A DNA stretch of 64,000 nt from Dryas octopetala (GCA_963921425.1 OY992836.1:17377614-17441613); one strand, 5' to 3'. Positions 34,866 through 50,137 are shown, numbered from the stretch's first letter. Numbers and translations are program-made. The notes: generated by a model not told the origin, from the sequence alone.

Positions 34866-35559
34866 GGGTGTATTCAATTAAGATTCTAATGGACTTTTGT
34901 GGAGTTTTTAAAAGTCATTGACTTTGGTAAAGTTGATGGATTTCTAATGACTTTCATAAACTCCACATAGACTTTGATAGAATTCTATTAGAGTTTCCCT
35001 GACTTTTCTCATAGATTTTGAATGATTTTTATAGACTTATAATAACTTTGATATAATTTTTTATTATTTATTTTAGGATTTCTCTAATATGTTTTTTATT
35101 TTTTTGTCCTCCGTGAGTGAGTAGAATGGGGATGAGCTTCAAGACCGAGATGCATGTGTTATAAATTGTCCTAATATTGCAAACAATATAAAAAGTTGGG
35201 GCTAGAATTGTAGGGACCAAAATTATTTTGTTCCATAATTTATTGTAAGTGTTCTGAATTTTATGTTTTTATGTTGTTAGACTATCAAATATTGTGTTTT
35301 AACTAGTTGTTAGAATTTGTCTAATTGAATTGACAGGTTGAGAATATTATCTGATGTGGTGGTAACATTATTTCTCAAATTATGAATATATAATCTTGTG
35401 ATTTTGTTGAGTACTTAAAGACTGTGAAGTGGTTGGTTTATCTTGCTATTACATTGCATTATGGCAACACTATTGGTTCCAATCCAGGATGAAAAATCAA
35501 TTAAATATAAAAGAAAAAGAAAATTAATATAAGAGAAAAAGAAAATTAATATAAGAGGA

Positions 35560-37063
35560 TATAGTAATGTGAAAATTTGGATTAAATACCTAATTCTAAT
35601 AATTTTTTAGAAAACCAGTAAGGCTCTATAATTTTTCATTTGAGCTACTAATTTATATGGTTATATTTTAGATTAGGTCACAAATCATTTAAGCCTTTTT
35701 ATTTTTCCGATCTTGCCCCTCAGCCTCATTCTCCTCACTAATGGGAGGCAGCCTCGAAATGTAAGTCAACATAGGAAGAACAAAGGCAGCAGTCTTACCA
35801 GAACCCGTCTCGGCAATGCCAATGACGTCCTGCTGTTGCAACCCGAGCGAAATGGCTGCCATCTGAATGAGAGAGGGTTTCTTGTACCCAGCTATGTCCA
35901 CAGCCTTGAGCAGAAGAAAGAAAGCCTTGTAATGAGTTATGTCTGCTGAGAGATGTGACTGCAAAGTCTGCAATGCATGAATGGAAATTTATGGAATGCG
36001 GGTGATGAGATTTGACACAAAACTCACTCAGTGAATGTGCTTTTGGTATTTTTGCAGATCTGTGGGCCTTGTCTAATGGGTTTCCAAATTATTGGGCCCC
36101 CATAATAATGCCTTATAAAAATGGGAATTAGATGCTTTAAGGCTTCAGCAGTTGCCTTATAATAATGCCTTGAGCAGCTCTGTCCACAGTCACAATTTCA
36201 GATGCAGTTGTGACTACCAAACAGTCACAACTAAATTGTGACAGTCATAGTTAATTTTTTATTATTTTTAAGTGTTATGTATTAATCCGTTTGATTTTTT
36301 ATGTTAGCTTTTATGTTAATTAAACATGTAGGTGTTTTATGTTAAACTTATTTTTTTATGAATATCATTCACAACTTCAAATTTTGTTAATTGATTGTTA
36401 TATGAATTTTGGGGGTGCTTTAGGTGCATTGTCTTTAGTTTTCATGTTAGAGTTTAGGGATTTTTTAGTTATGAATATCATTCGATCACAACTAAATCAG
36501 TCACACTTTAGATTTAGTTGTGAGATAGTCACATCTTAAATCAGTCACAATTAAATCTAAAAGACAGTCACAACTTAATTGTGATAGTCACAACTTTAGA
36601 TTAGTTGTGACTAATTGGATTAATTATTTTTTAAAAAAAATATACAATAGTATAGTATAAATTAGGTTAAAGCAATACTTTTGCATAGAAGTTAACTTAC
36701 TGTAATGGTGGGAGATATTTCATTTCTCTTGAATGAGAGGGGTTCGAATCCCCTCCATGTTAAATGTTAATTTAATTTTTTGTGTAATGAGTAGAGCTTG
36801 GCCGGAGGTCGGCCGGAGGACGGTGGCCGGAGGTCGGCCGGAAAACAGTGGCCGGAGGTCATTCATATTGCTAATGAGGGAAGGGTAGATTTGTACTTTT
36901 CACAATGGCATAGCAAGTAAATATAAAACTGTTGAAGGCTTTTTAATTTCATTTAGGTTTGACTATTCAACTAGTATCTAATTTAAAATGGTATTTAATT
37001 TTGGTACCTAAACCAAAAAGTTATTAAAGTTTAGTAGTTAAAATCAATGGACCTTATAGTAAT
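35560..37063 (+). mobile_element. MULE-like element copy A (1486 bp) carrying a host gene fragment
   Basis: The element is 35569-37054 with exact 9-bp duplication TATAGTAAT (35560-35568, 37055-37063). Its left end (GGATTAAATACCTAATTCTA from 35579) and right end (reversed AGGTCCATTGATTTTAACTA) match those of the copies at 50388-51131 (inverted) and 58387-58867. Inside are many AGTCACAACT-type motifs (36187-36250, 36482-36612), a degenerate ggccggaggtc tandem array (36795-36860), and a piece of a DEAD-box helicase gene at about 35708-35905. This is the arrangement called a Pack-MULE. Confidence 0.8.
35689..35973 (-). pseudogene. Captured fragment of PRP28/RH21 DEAD-box RNA helicase
   Basis: The minus-strand ORF (94 codons) contains [20 protein letters not shown], then [20 protein letters not shown] and [20 protein letters not shown] followed by AEG. 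This is the Q motif and motif I (AETGSGKT) region of plant PRP28/RH21, the U5 snRNP helicase. Similarity covers about 65 residues and stops abruptly on both sides. What follows AEG (QDRKNKKA) is unrelated to the helicase, as is the first part of the ORF. The motifs before and after are missing, so it cannot be an active helicase. It sits inside a transposon and is best read as a captured gene piece. Confidence 0.85.
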
Positions 37064-37467
37064 TAGAAAAAAATAAATTAAGAGGTGGGTGAAAAAATAA
37101 GATTAGGGGGTTTAGCATCACTCTTTAAAAAAAAAAATACCACTTTTTTAATAGTTTTTTAATATTTGAAATCCTTTGAAATCTGCAGGGGGAACGCTGG
37201 AGAATTATTGACTTTGATATAACATAATTTACAATACAAAGTCCATGAAAGTCTTTTAAAGTCTATCATTTAATAAAGTCAATAACTTTTTGAATACCAT
37301 GTCACTTTTATAGACTCTCTAAAAGTCTTAATTGAATACCATAGACTTTTTAAAAGTATTGATTGAATACCACTAGACTTTTATAAACTCTTTAAAAGTT
37401 TTGATTGAATACCACCAAACTTTTTAATTCCACCAAAGTCATTTAAAATTATAATTGAATACACCTT

Positions 37468-38573
37468 CCTAAGGGTAGAGTTTAAGAACCATCATTTTTA
37501 TTTGTTTTAATTCAAAAGTTATACCTTGTAATGGAAAAAGGTGAATCTATTAAATCCAAAAGTAAAATATGTGCTTACATCACATATATGGTAGAATTTT
37601 CTTTAGTATTCTTGTTATCCTTTGTCAAATTGAACGATTGAGAAGCCAATAGAGAAAGGGAATCATTTGCTCACCACTACCTTTTTGGGTGAGCAAAAAT
37701 GGACTCATAGAGAAAGATACACCCACCACGATTGCTCCACCTACCCAAACCTCTATGATCTACCTAGATTTCAAAGGTGGTTGAGTTATCCACAAGTTGC
37801 CAAAAACCTCAATATTACTAAGATAAGAGAAGGCAATGACATTATAACTATAAATTAGGAGGGGTGCTAGACATGGACAGTGAATAAACAAATATTGTAA
37901 TGAAGACCCAAAAAGCTTGGTCTCAATGTTACTTGGTTTTACCCAATAAAAAACTCTTTTATTCAGACTTAAAAATAAATAAATATATTCTTTTAGAACA
38001 GGTCAAGTTTATTATTATTTATCCTTTTCTTGCCCAAAAACAAACCAATAATTTTTTTTGGGTAAGAAACAAGCCAATAATTTAGTCCTACACTCCTACT
38101 CGGGACACATAGAATCAAGGAAAAACAAACCACCAGAATTTATTCATTCACAGCCCAAGTCCCAAAACGTGATCCCAAGATTCTAAACTCCACCACTTTT
38201 GATCATATTCATCAGAACCCACGTCTTCACCCCACGTGTCCCCCGTGGGACCCAGACCTGTTCTGGAACTAACTGGTTCCCTCCAGTCTCCCCAAAAACA
38301 CAACCACATGTACACAACCAGGTAGTAAGCCACTCAGAAGCCTCCACCTCTCCCTCGCCGGCGAAACCTTCTCTCTCCTCCGGCTCCGGCAGAGTTCATA
38401 AATTTTACTATTTATTACCCAATTTTTTATTTATGGCTTAGGGTTTTGATCAGATGCTTCGCTGCGCAGCTGACCAGCAGCTCAGGCTCAGCTTTCGATT
38501 ATTGCCCAAATCCAGTACTCAAAGCATTTAAAGACTCCCACTTTTTCCTTTTGTTTTCTTATTTTAGAAAACG
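37468..38573 (+). other. PDAT1 upstream region and 5' leader
   Basis: Unique AT-rich DNA to about 38140, then a CT/CA-rich leader (38320-38573) with GC increase towards the ATG. Several small ORFs without domains. Confidence 0.5.
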
Positions 38574-41500
38574 ATGTCGTTTATGAGACGCAGAAAGGGC
38601 AAAGCTTCGGACTCGGAGGAGCTTCCTCCGAGTCCGACTGATGACGAGCACGAAGAGAAAAAGGATAACGAAACGCAGAAGCAAACGCAAAAGCAAAAGC
38701 AAAAGCTTCATGGCAAAGATGGAAGGGTAAAACATCCCAAATGGTCGTGCGTCGATAGCTGTTGCTGGTTCATCGGGTTCATATGCTCGATCTGGTGGTT
38801 TTTGCTCTTCTTGTACAACGCAATGCCCGCTTCGTTCCCTCAGTTCGTGACTGAAGCGATAACGGGTCCTTTAACCGACCCGCCGGGGGTGAAATTGCAG
38901 AAGGAAGGGCTGAAAGTGAAGCACCCTGTGGTTTTTGTGCCTGGGATTGTGACTGGTGGGCTTGAATTGTGGGAAGGGCATCAGTGTGCTGATGGGTTGT
39001 TTCGGAAGAGGATGTGGGGTGGCACATTTGGGGAATTGTATAGAAGGTCAGTGCTTTTTGGCCTTTTCCTTCTGAACCAAATAACTCTTTTTTATTTTTT
39101 GGGGTGATTGTGGATTAATTTGATGTGGGTTTTGTACTGTTTGCACGATTGTTTAGTTACTTTGGTGTTTTGGGGTTTGTAGATTAAGGTGTAGTTTAGA
39201 AGGAATTGGGTGGTGTCTGTGATGGGATATTATAATCTTTCATTTAATCAGTGTGACATGTGAGGGAAGTGTGTTTGATACTTAAAAGGCTGGTTTTTCC
39301 AAAACCAATGCTGTTTTTTGTTACGTCTTTCTTGCGGTAAGGTTGCTTACCTTATCAGTGTTCAACTTCAAACGGTAAAGTGGGAAGCAGTTTAACAAGT
39401 GAATCCATGAGTTGATCACGGGGTGTTGTCTTGAACATACAATACCAGTCAGTGCAGCCGTATGCCATGTATAACCTTATACTGAGAAAATTCTTGAATG
39501 TTAAATGTGAAGAAAATGTCATTGGGGTGTGCTGGTTGGAATGTGGAACTTTCATTCATTTTGCTTTTATACTATCTGATAGAAATGTTGTTGGTTGTGG
39601 GGAAGTACCTGACCTGCAGAATGCATATTATGTCAGTCCTTGTTACATATGTTAATTTGGCCAGCTATTGGATGCTATGGCCATTAATCATTAGTGTGTT
39701 TTGATTTTCCAAATTCCTCCACATCCTCAATGTTCCTCAGAACAATTTTGGTGGAATTGATTCTTATGTTGTCTTAACCCATGTTTTTTTTCATTGTTTT
39801 ACAGACCGTTATGCTGGGTCGAGCACATGTCTCTGGATAATGAAACTGGAATGGACCCTCCAGGTATAAGGGTTAGGCCTGTATCAGGCCTTGTGGCAGC
39901 TGATTACTTTGCACCAGGTTATTTTGTATGGGCAGTTTTAATTGCTAATTTGGCTCGCATTGGATATGAAGAGAAAACCATGTATATGGCTGCATATGAT
40001 TGGAGGTTATCGTTTCAAAATACTGAGGTGTTGTTATTGTAACCAACTAATCTTCCTCTGAGGGAAATTCATGTGGTTTTTTGTTACTTCATAGTAGCAT
40101 ATTTTATCATGACAAATGACTTTTATTGTATTTGTTTGCTTGATTGCCTTTATCAGGTTAGAGACCAGAGTTTAAGCAGGATAAAGAGTAATATAGAACT
40201 TTTGGTAGCTACAAATGGCGGTAATAAGGTGGTTGTTATTCCACATTCAATGGGAGCTCTGTACTTTTTGCATTTTATGAAGTGGGTTGAGGCACCAGAA
40301 CCAATGGGTGGTGGGGGTGGGTCAGATTGGTGTGCTAAGCATATTAAAGCTGTAATGAACATTGGTGGACCCTTTTTAGGGGTCCCAAAAGCTGTTGCGG
40401 GACTTTTCTCTATTGAAGCCAGAGATATTGCTGTTGCCAGGTTTTTATAATTTACTTACACATCAGATTAGTCTTCTCTATCCTGCTTCGTTTAGTCTGC
40501 TGTCTGCTAGAAACATGTTTTCAGTTTTGTACCCTGCTTTGGGCTCTTGATCAACTGCTAATCCTTCTTACAGGGCTTTCGCACCAGGTGTTTTTGATAA
40601 GGATGTTTTTGGTCTCCAAACCTTACAACATATGATGCGAATGACCCGTACATGGGATTCAACTATGTCCATGCTACCAAAAGGAGGGGACACTATCTGG
40701 GGTGGCCTTGATTGGTCACCTGAAGCATACTGCAATTGTAGTGCAAAGAAGGTGAAGAATAACGATACCCACGATGCAGCTGAAAATAGAGAAAATTATG
40801 GGAGGATTATATCATTTGGGAAAGATGTAGCGCGGACACATTCCTCGAAGCTTGAGATGATCGATTTTAGGGTAATATTCTGTGTTCAAATATAATTACT
40901 ACTATATTGAAGCCATTCCATTAGAAGTATATTCAGATGAGTCACACTTGCAGTCAGTCTCTTACTGTATCATTCACTGTTTCTGATGGTTCCTTATATC
41001 TATGTCATCATTTAGTAGTTTACCTAGCATCTTAATTTAGTGATTTAATTTTCAAGATTCCCTTCATAAAAAGGTGAACGGTGGGCTTGCATTTTGCTTA
41101 TGTTGATTCTAATAACAATGCTTTTGTGTTAAAATGATGTGGGTACACATGTTATATTTTCTTACAGTTTATGTGGAGAGTAAGATTTCCCTTTTCTGTT
41201 TTATGTATTGCTAAAATCTTATCATATCAGAGAGTGACTACTAATTTGATTTTTTTACTTAAAATGTCTTATTTATTAGAGCCAAGCCTGAGGTGTTTAT
41301 CATTCCCCGAAGGAGTAAAACTTCCCTGCAATGGGTGTATACACCCATTGTGCTTGTCTCTCTCATTATGTGCCAGGTAATGTGATGAGAGAGATATAGG
41401 GTGTATACACTTGTGAATTGTGATAGAGAAGGTTTTTTTCTCCCTCGAAGATTTTGAATTAATCAAAACTTGAAGTTTGTTTGGTTTCTCTCTGTCTCCC

Positions 41501-42873
41501 AAGATTTCTACCATTGTTTATTTTTCTTGAATCCCAAGATGTGTGCTGTCATGAGATATTTTGTATGGACGCTATACATCACTGACTGTTTAACTTGTAT
41601 CATTTGGATTTGTGCTTGATTAGCAGGACGCTGTGAAGGGTAATAACCTTGCAAATTCTACCCATTGTGATGTATGGACAGAGTACCATGAAATGGGTGT
41701 TGGGGGCGTCAAAGCTGTTGCAGATTATAAAGTCTACACGGCTGGGTCAGTTTTGGATCTGCTTCATTATGTTGCCCCCAAGTTGATGGCACGTGGGGAT
41801 GCTCATTTTTCGTATGGGATTGCCGACAATTTGGATGACCCAAAATATGAACACTACAAATATTGGTCAAGCCCCCTAGAAACAAAGTGAGGTTTCATCT
41901 TTTCTATGCTGGTCTAACAGTTTTCTTTCATTGTGAATCGAACATAATCTAGTTTTTTTCCCTCTTTTGGTGAGCCTTATTAGTGTAACTAGTGTTAATG
42001 CTTTTAACTGTTTCAGCATGCATCATTTCCTAGTGCCTTTGTATGCTCAGATATAAAATCATTAAGTAGGAAATGCCTCACTCTCCTGGGTAGTAGGTTG
42101 TTTTGGTTGCTGGTTGCTGCCATTTACTGTTGCCCAATGCTTACCCAAAGCAGGAAAAAAGTCATAAAAGTATGTGTCCATCAAATTTTCTATTATTGTT
42201 CTAGAAAGCTTATACAGCTAAGTTAATTTTGCTAATTATTTAGTTTTTGCCCCTTGGTTCACAGCTCTTATTATCATAAAAGTAAAGTTTTATTTGTACT
42301 TGTATTATATATTTAATTGTTCTTTCTTGGATTGTGATTTGTAAGTGTTCTGTTAGTAATGCTGCTTGAGATTCTTATTGCTTGTGCAGATTACCGAATG
42401 CTCCGGATATGGAGATCTATTCTATGTATGGAGTTGGAATCCCTACCGAAAGAGCATATGTGTACAAGTTAACTCCTACTGCTGAATGCTACATTCCCTT
42501 TCAGATAGATACCTCGGCAGAGGGTGGCAGTGAGGATCCTTGTTTAAAAGGTGGAGTTTTTTCTGTTGATGGGGATGAAACCGTTCCCGTATTGAGTGCA
42601 GGTTTCATGTGTGCTAAATCTTGGAGGGGGAAGACCCGATTCAATCCTGCAGGCATCCCTACTTACATAAGGGAGTATGATCATGCCCCTCCAGCTAATC
42701 TTCTCGAGGGTCGGGGCACCCAAAGTGGTGCTCATGTTGATATAATGGGGAACTTTGCATTAATTGAGGATGTTTTAAGAGTAGCAGCAGGGGCTACAGG
42801 GGAGGATTTGGGTGGAGATAAAGTGCACTCTGATATTTTCAAATGGTCTGAAAATATCAACTTAGACCTGTGA
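38574..42873 (+). CDS. PDAT1: Phospholipid:diacylglycerol acyltransferase 1 (PDAT1), six exons
   Basis: Exons 38574-39046, 39805-40027, 40157-40440, 40574-40871, 41627-41886, 42390-42873, all GT-AG with consistent phase; 673 aa, matching plant PDAT1 (about 670). The enzyme moves a fatty acyl group from a phospholipid sn-2 position to diacylglycerol, giving triacylglycerol and lysophospholipid at the ER. Visible features: charged cytosolic N-terminus with Gln/Lys repeats, one transmembrane helix (CCWFIGFICSIWWFLLFLY, about 62-80), HPVVFVPGIVTGGLELWEG, and a lipase nucleophile in PHSMGAL (Ser about 263). The acid is in DGDETVPVLS and the His in GAHVDIMGN, completing the LCAT-type triad. It is the acyl-CoA-independent route to oil. 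No defects seen. Confidence 0.96.
41329..41350. repeat. Perfect 22-bp palindrome in PDAT1 intron 4
   Basis: CAATGGGTGTA followed by its exact complement TACACCCATTG. Half of it (gggtgtatacac) recurs at about 41399-41410, and atgagagagata/tctctctcatta words flank it in opposite orientation. It may be a remnant of a small fold-back element. Confidence 0.7.
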
Positions 42874-44384
42874 TTTACACGGCAAGTTGTAGCCTACTGA
42901 AACTGCAGGTTGGACTTGTTTTCTGATTTCAGACTTTTTTTTTTCTTTTCTGAAGCTGGAATGGTATTCTTGTGTTGAACTTGCTTCTTCCTACTTTTGT
43001 TTCAGTAGTCCGGTGCTTGAAGATACACCGGATAAATTACCAGCTTCCAGTAATGGTGTTGTGGTTGTAGCACGAGTACTTGTAATTTGCTTTGAAGCTT
43101 AAGATATGAGTAGCAGATTGCTGAAACAAACTCTTCCAGAGTTATGTTGTCATCTATTTGTACCTGCAGTCCTCATTGCTTTGGAAAACACCCAACCGGC
43201 TTGATGAATCAGATCCCACGTCACACCAGGCTCCTACCGATTTGGGTGCAGCTAACTTTTATAGTCTTCTAATTTTTGGCCATGAAGCTAACTTTTATAG
43301 TTAAATAGTTCATATTATAGTTACCTGGAATTTTGGATATTCAATTAATTTATTTGATTAGTCAATAAATTATTCAATTAATTAATGTAAGCTTCTTGTA
43401 TGTGTAATTATTTTTAATACTTTATTTGCAAGAAATTGATGAGGCTAGCATATCTGTTTGAGAAGCCTACAGTTTGGGGTGTTGGAGGAAGTGATAAAGA
43501 AAATTTGTTACAATGTGAAGAGCTCTCTGAAGGCTGAAAAGGTTAAAACAACTTTGCTGACTCCTTCAAGGCTTGAAGCCTGTTGTCAAGTGTAATAAAT
43601 ACACTCTACAAATTAATGACATGATACTGAGTTATGACAAAATCTCGTCTTCCTCATTTACATGGCGTGCATTAGATGGAAAGACATTCTAATTTCATCT
43701 CTTTTTTAGTCATTCTAGTTTTATCTTTAATTTGATGGACATCCATTCTTGGCTATAAAAATGTTAATATCTTTTTTGGGGCCAGACAGATGTCCAAAAA
43801 AAGCAATGGGAAATTCTATATGCACTTCCTTAATGCTCGCTATACCCCTAATAATTTCTTTTACATCTGACGATGTCAACGATCGAGTTGAGTTTGAGGA
43901 AGGTAGACGACATCCATGCGTCCATCTGGCACCAAATTTCCTCTTCTTTTTCTCCTAAACCCAACAGGAAACACATTATTCTCTCACTCCTTTAGTCCCT
44001 GCCATTAATTTCCAATCTTACCTCGAAAGTAGTTCAATCAGATTTCTTTCGTCCCAAGTTTACATTCAAAATAAAAAAATTAATAAAAAGGAAAAACAGA
44101 AACCACAAAAATTAAAGTAACCTGATGCTTGCAAGAAAAGAAATGCCATTCCTAAAAGGATTAGAACTGTGTCTGATGTTTCTATATACATTCAGTAACC
44201 AATTAAGACTATACTCCATCGATCTCTCCAGCAAAACCACTCAGCTGCCTGCTACCATATATACATAGTTTCTAATTCTCTTCCTTAATTCCCTACATAC
44301 CAAACCAGAGGCTCTCTCTCTCTCACTCACTCACTCCCCTCAACAAACCAAACAAGAACATCATCGTCATTATATATTAATCCA
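42874..44384. other. PDAT1 3' UTR and F-box promoter
   Basis: No coding sequence recognised. 43340-43400 is an AT-rich stretch of attaatt words. 44310-44330 is a CT/CA-rich leader just before the F-box ATG. Confidence 0.5.
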
Positions 44385-45602
44385 ATGGCTTCTTCGCCAT
44401 CTCTTCCATCCGATATGTGTTTCGAGATCCTAACAAGAACATCCCTCGAAACTCTAGGCCGCTGCAGACTCGTTTCAAAGGAGTGGAACCACACCACCTA
44501 CGACTCCACCTTCATGCAACAATTTTTCGGAAGAACCAACACAATATCTGGCTTCTTCGTACAGACCACGATCCCCAACGGATATATATCCACATTTGTG
44601 CCCATCGTTGACTCGGATTCTTCTTGTAGACTTTCACTTAATTTCTTGCCCTTTCCAGCTGTTGAGATTGAAGCTGCCCATCAAGGCATGCTTGTTTGTG
44701 CGAGCAATAAAAATTCCAAGATTCGTCGCTACTTAGTCTGCCAGCCAACCACTAAACAATGGACAAACATACCCAATCCAAAGACCAGGTACTTTACTGA
44801 GGCCACTGCCATACTTGTGCTGCAATCCAAACCGAGTCTGAGGTACAAGGTGGTTCGGTTTTCAAGACCCAAGTCTCAATGCTTCACCTACAAGTCCCAA
44901 CCGTACAACAGCCTTAGATGCGAGGTGTTTGATTCAAACACTTGGGCATGGAAGCCATTGAAACATGTGTGTTTGCCTTACTGTGTTTACTTGACCAAGA
45001 ATCCTGCAGTGGCCGCATGTGGTGGGCTCCATTGGCTTCTCACAGATAACCGGATATTTACTTTTTATGCCGACAAAGAAAGTTGGGAAATATTTGTGTT
45101 ACCAAACACAATAGGTTGTATTGAGTATATTGAGCTGATGGAGTATCAAGGTAAGCTTGGTTTGATTATTTGCAACAAAGGATATGAGTTCATTGAACTG
45201 TGGGTAATACAAGATTATAAGAATAAAATATGGAGGAAGAGACAGAAATTGAGTATTACAGCTTTTAATGAAACGGCGCAGTATCCTTCTCCTGTAGCTT
45301 TTTGCAACACTGATGTTGTACTGATGAAGGGACGGAATAAAGTAATATTTTATAATTTCAGAGAGAACAGTTTCAAGATAACTCACCTTGTGAATCAGCC
45401 GCATCAAATTTTCCTATTACAATCGAATTCGGAGGGTGCTGCTTTGAGGAGGAATGTGTCGTTATATTTGAAAACAAAATCAAGAATTCGAAGATTTACT
45501 AAGCGTCACAATAAACTTATTCAGTATATAGCGAACCCCACTTTTTATTTTATTTTTTTCTTGCTTATTATTACTTTCCTTTGTTATTTCTTAGATATAT
45601 AA
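44385..45602 (+). CDS. F-box protein, intronless
   Basis: 405 aa from the ATG at 44385. The F-box is at the N-terminus (about 6-45: LPSDMCFEILTRTSLETLGR then CRLVSKEWNHTTYDSTFM), followed by an F-box-associated region with HQGMLVCAS, YLVCQPTTKQWTNIPNP, LRYKVVRFSRP, CEVFDSNTWAWKPL, and PAVAACGGLHWLLTDNRIFT. F-box proteins bind SKP1 and present substrates to SCF ubiquitin ligases; the target is unknown. Odd feature: after the F-box-associated domain a basic stretch leads into a hydrophobic C-terminal segment (about 380-405, FYFIFFLLIITFLCYFLDI). This would be a tail anchor if translated as read, unusual for this family. Confidence 0.88.
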   Translation: MASSPSLPSDMCFEILTRTSLETLGRCRLVSKEWNHTTYDSTFMQQFFGRTNTISGFFVQTTIPNGYISTFVPIVDSDSSCRLSLNFLPFPAVEIEAAHQGMLVCASNKNSKIRRYLVCQPTTKQWTNIPNPKTRYFTEATAILVLQSKPSLRYKVVRFSRPKSQCFTYKSQPYNSLRCEVFDSNTWAWKPLKHVCLPYCVYLTKNPAVAACGGLHWLLTDNRIFTFYADKESWEIFVLPNTIGCIEYIELMEYQGKLGLIICNKGYEFIELWVIQDYKNKIWRKRQKLSITAFNETAQYPSPVAFCNTDVVLMKGRNKVIFYNFRENSFKITHLVNQPHQIFLLQSNSEGAALRRNVSLYLKTKSRIRRFTKRHNKLIQYIANPTFYFIFFLLIITFLCYFLDI

Positions 45603-47351
45603 ATTTATGTAACATTTTTTCTGGTTGCCACACAACTATTGTAATATAAATGCGTGTTCGGCTTAATTCATTATGTATCAATCTACTTTATTTTGTTATT
45701 TCAAATTTATTTGATTATAGTCGACATTCATGGGATTCAATTCTGGATTAATTATGAGATCTGATCAAAAATTGGAATAGAGTAAAGAAGCACAAAAAGA
45801 TATTTGTCCAATGTCCATCTCAAACTGAACTTAACGTCTAATAACTCAAAGTTTATGTATAGCTTTAAGACCTTTGTATTAAAACGTTATTAAGAGTGTT
45901 AAAATATTTCATGATATATATTTTTCATAAACAAACTTAACTTAACGTCTAATGTATCACTAGTCAGAAGAGAAACGAAACCTCCCAATTATGTTGTCAC
46001 TTGACAGTCTTGACACATTTAGCTATCAGTAATAGAAAAAGTTAAAATTTAACCAAGAAAAATAAAAGTATCGAGCAAGCATTAAAAGTGTATATGTCAA
46101 TATATTCGGAAAATGCTTCCTAACATAGTATCTTGAGCTGGTTTCAAAACTTGGTAGCATATATATATGGAGCCACAAGTCAGGAATAATGTTAGTTTAA
46201 TATACATTATATTGTTTGTATATTTTCGGCATCCAATTATTATCTAACAATAATTTGAAAAGAACAAACCCATAATCAGTTGAGATTTTGCGTCCAAAAA
46301 GATGATATTGTGGTAAGAAACTCAGTTGATCAACTTATTCAAAAAAATCACAATTGCGCAAAGGCAATTTACGCAGACAACGAATTAATGCAACAACTAA
46401 CTAAAAGTCTAAAACTCAATATTTTCTCAAATTTTATATTATTATAGATTTATATCAGCTTTGAAACATGTTTCATATGAAATGATGCAATCAGATTATA
46501 ATTTTTTTAATGGAGAGTTAGAGTTCAGTCCATTTTATGAGTCTTTCTTAGACTAAAACTGATAGTGATTTAAAAGTTTTAATTAAGATTTTTTTTTTTG
46601 ATGGCTTTATATTAGGTTTTAACTCTAAAATTTTGGCTCAATCCAAAATCTCAGAGTTAAAACTTAACATACAACCTCTACAAAGCCCACTCTACACCCT
46701 AAGAGGAAAAATACCCTTCAAATTGGAGAATGACTTTATTATAAATTTTTTTTAATAAATTAAAAAGACTTTATTATGAATTAAAAGAATTTTTTTATAA
46801 ATTAAAAATATTTTATTATAAATTTTAAAGCACTCTCGTCTTCATCTAAAAACTATTTTTCTAAAAATGCTAAGCCTGATTATCTTTTTTTAAATACACA
46901 TTAAAAAGGAGTTATCACCTCATTATTTTATAAAAGCTTAAGTAATATAGGGGAGGATGAAAAAACTGTAGAGCCCAAATTCAAATTTACCAATTCTGCG
47001 TAGATATATTGTAACTTTGTAAGCCAAAAAAGGAGTCAGCCATACGCCCATACGTACGTTAATATGCACATTTCATCGTAGAGAAAAACCAACATTTTTT
47101 ATTTCTTAGAATTTTTGGAACTCGCTGACAAATTTTCATACCAGATAATGCGATGCAAATTAAATAGGGTCCAGTCGTCTACTTCAGTCATTTTAAGTTT
47201 TTAACACAAGCAATTTCTTCTATAATGAAATCTCAAAATTGTTCAATGAGACTATGCCACAAATGGTACTTGAGTAATCTTTTATGTAACTGAAACTGTA
47301 AATAACACACATGGTCAGCTACTTGAGCAACGGAATAATCAGATTATATGG
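45603..47351. other. Intergenic DNA between F-box gene and RPT3
   Basis: AT-rich with one dispersed repeat (46512-46906, listed separately). The last part (47200-47351) is probably the RPT3 3' UTR. No other coding evidence. Confidence 0.5.
46512..46906 (+). repeat. Dispersed repeat, copy 1 (inverted copy at 57217-57607)
   Basis: Shares a series of words in the same order with the reverse complement of 57217-57607: TTAGAGTTCAGTCC, TTTTATGAGT.TTTCTTAG, TAGTGATTTA, TTAGGTTTTAACTCTA, tandem ATTATGAATTAAAA.GA units, CATCTAAAAA.TATTTTTCTA. Identity looks like about 75 percent by eye. It is non-coding with a tandem AT-rich core. No clear terminal inverted repeats, so the class is unknown. Confidence 0.7.

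Positions 47352-50137
<2,786 letters not shown>

Larger units (their letters stand above)
34866..37467. mobile_element. Probable non-autonomous hAT-like element, 2.6 kb, host of nested insertions
   Basis: The outer ends share GGTGTATTCAATT (34867-34880 and reverse complement at 37454-37466). Diverged inverted subterminal regions of about 200-280 bp are rich in GACTTT, AAAGTC and ATTGAATAC words. Flanks ACTAAGAG and CCTAAGGG match at 6 of 8 positions, as an aged 8-bp hAT duplication would. A second element (35569-37054) lies inside. No transposase. Confidence 0.6.

Noticed and set aside
36710..36765. tRNA-like B box (GGTTCGAATCCC) with a short paired arm
   Set aside because: No acceptor stem, D arm or A box at the right distance; it lies inside MULE-like copy A and is not a tRNA gene. 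A SINE or tRNA relic is possible but unsupported.
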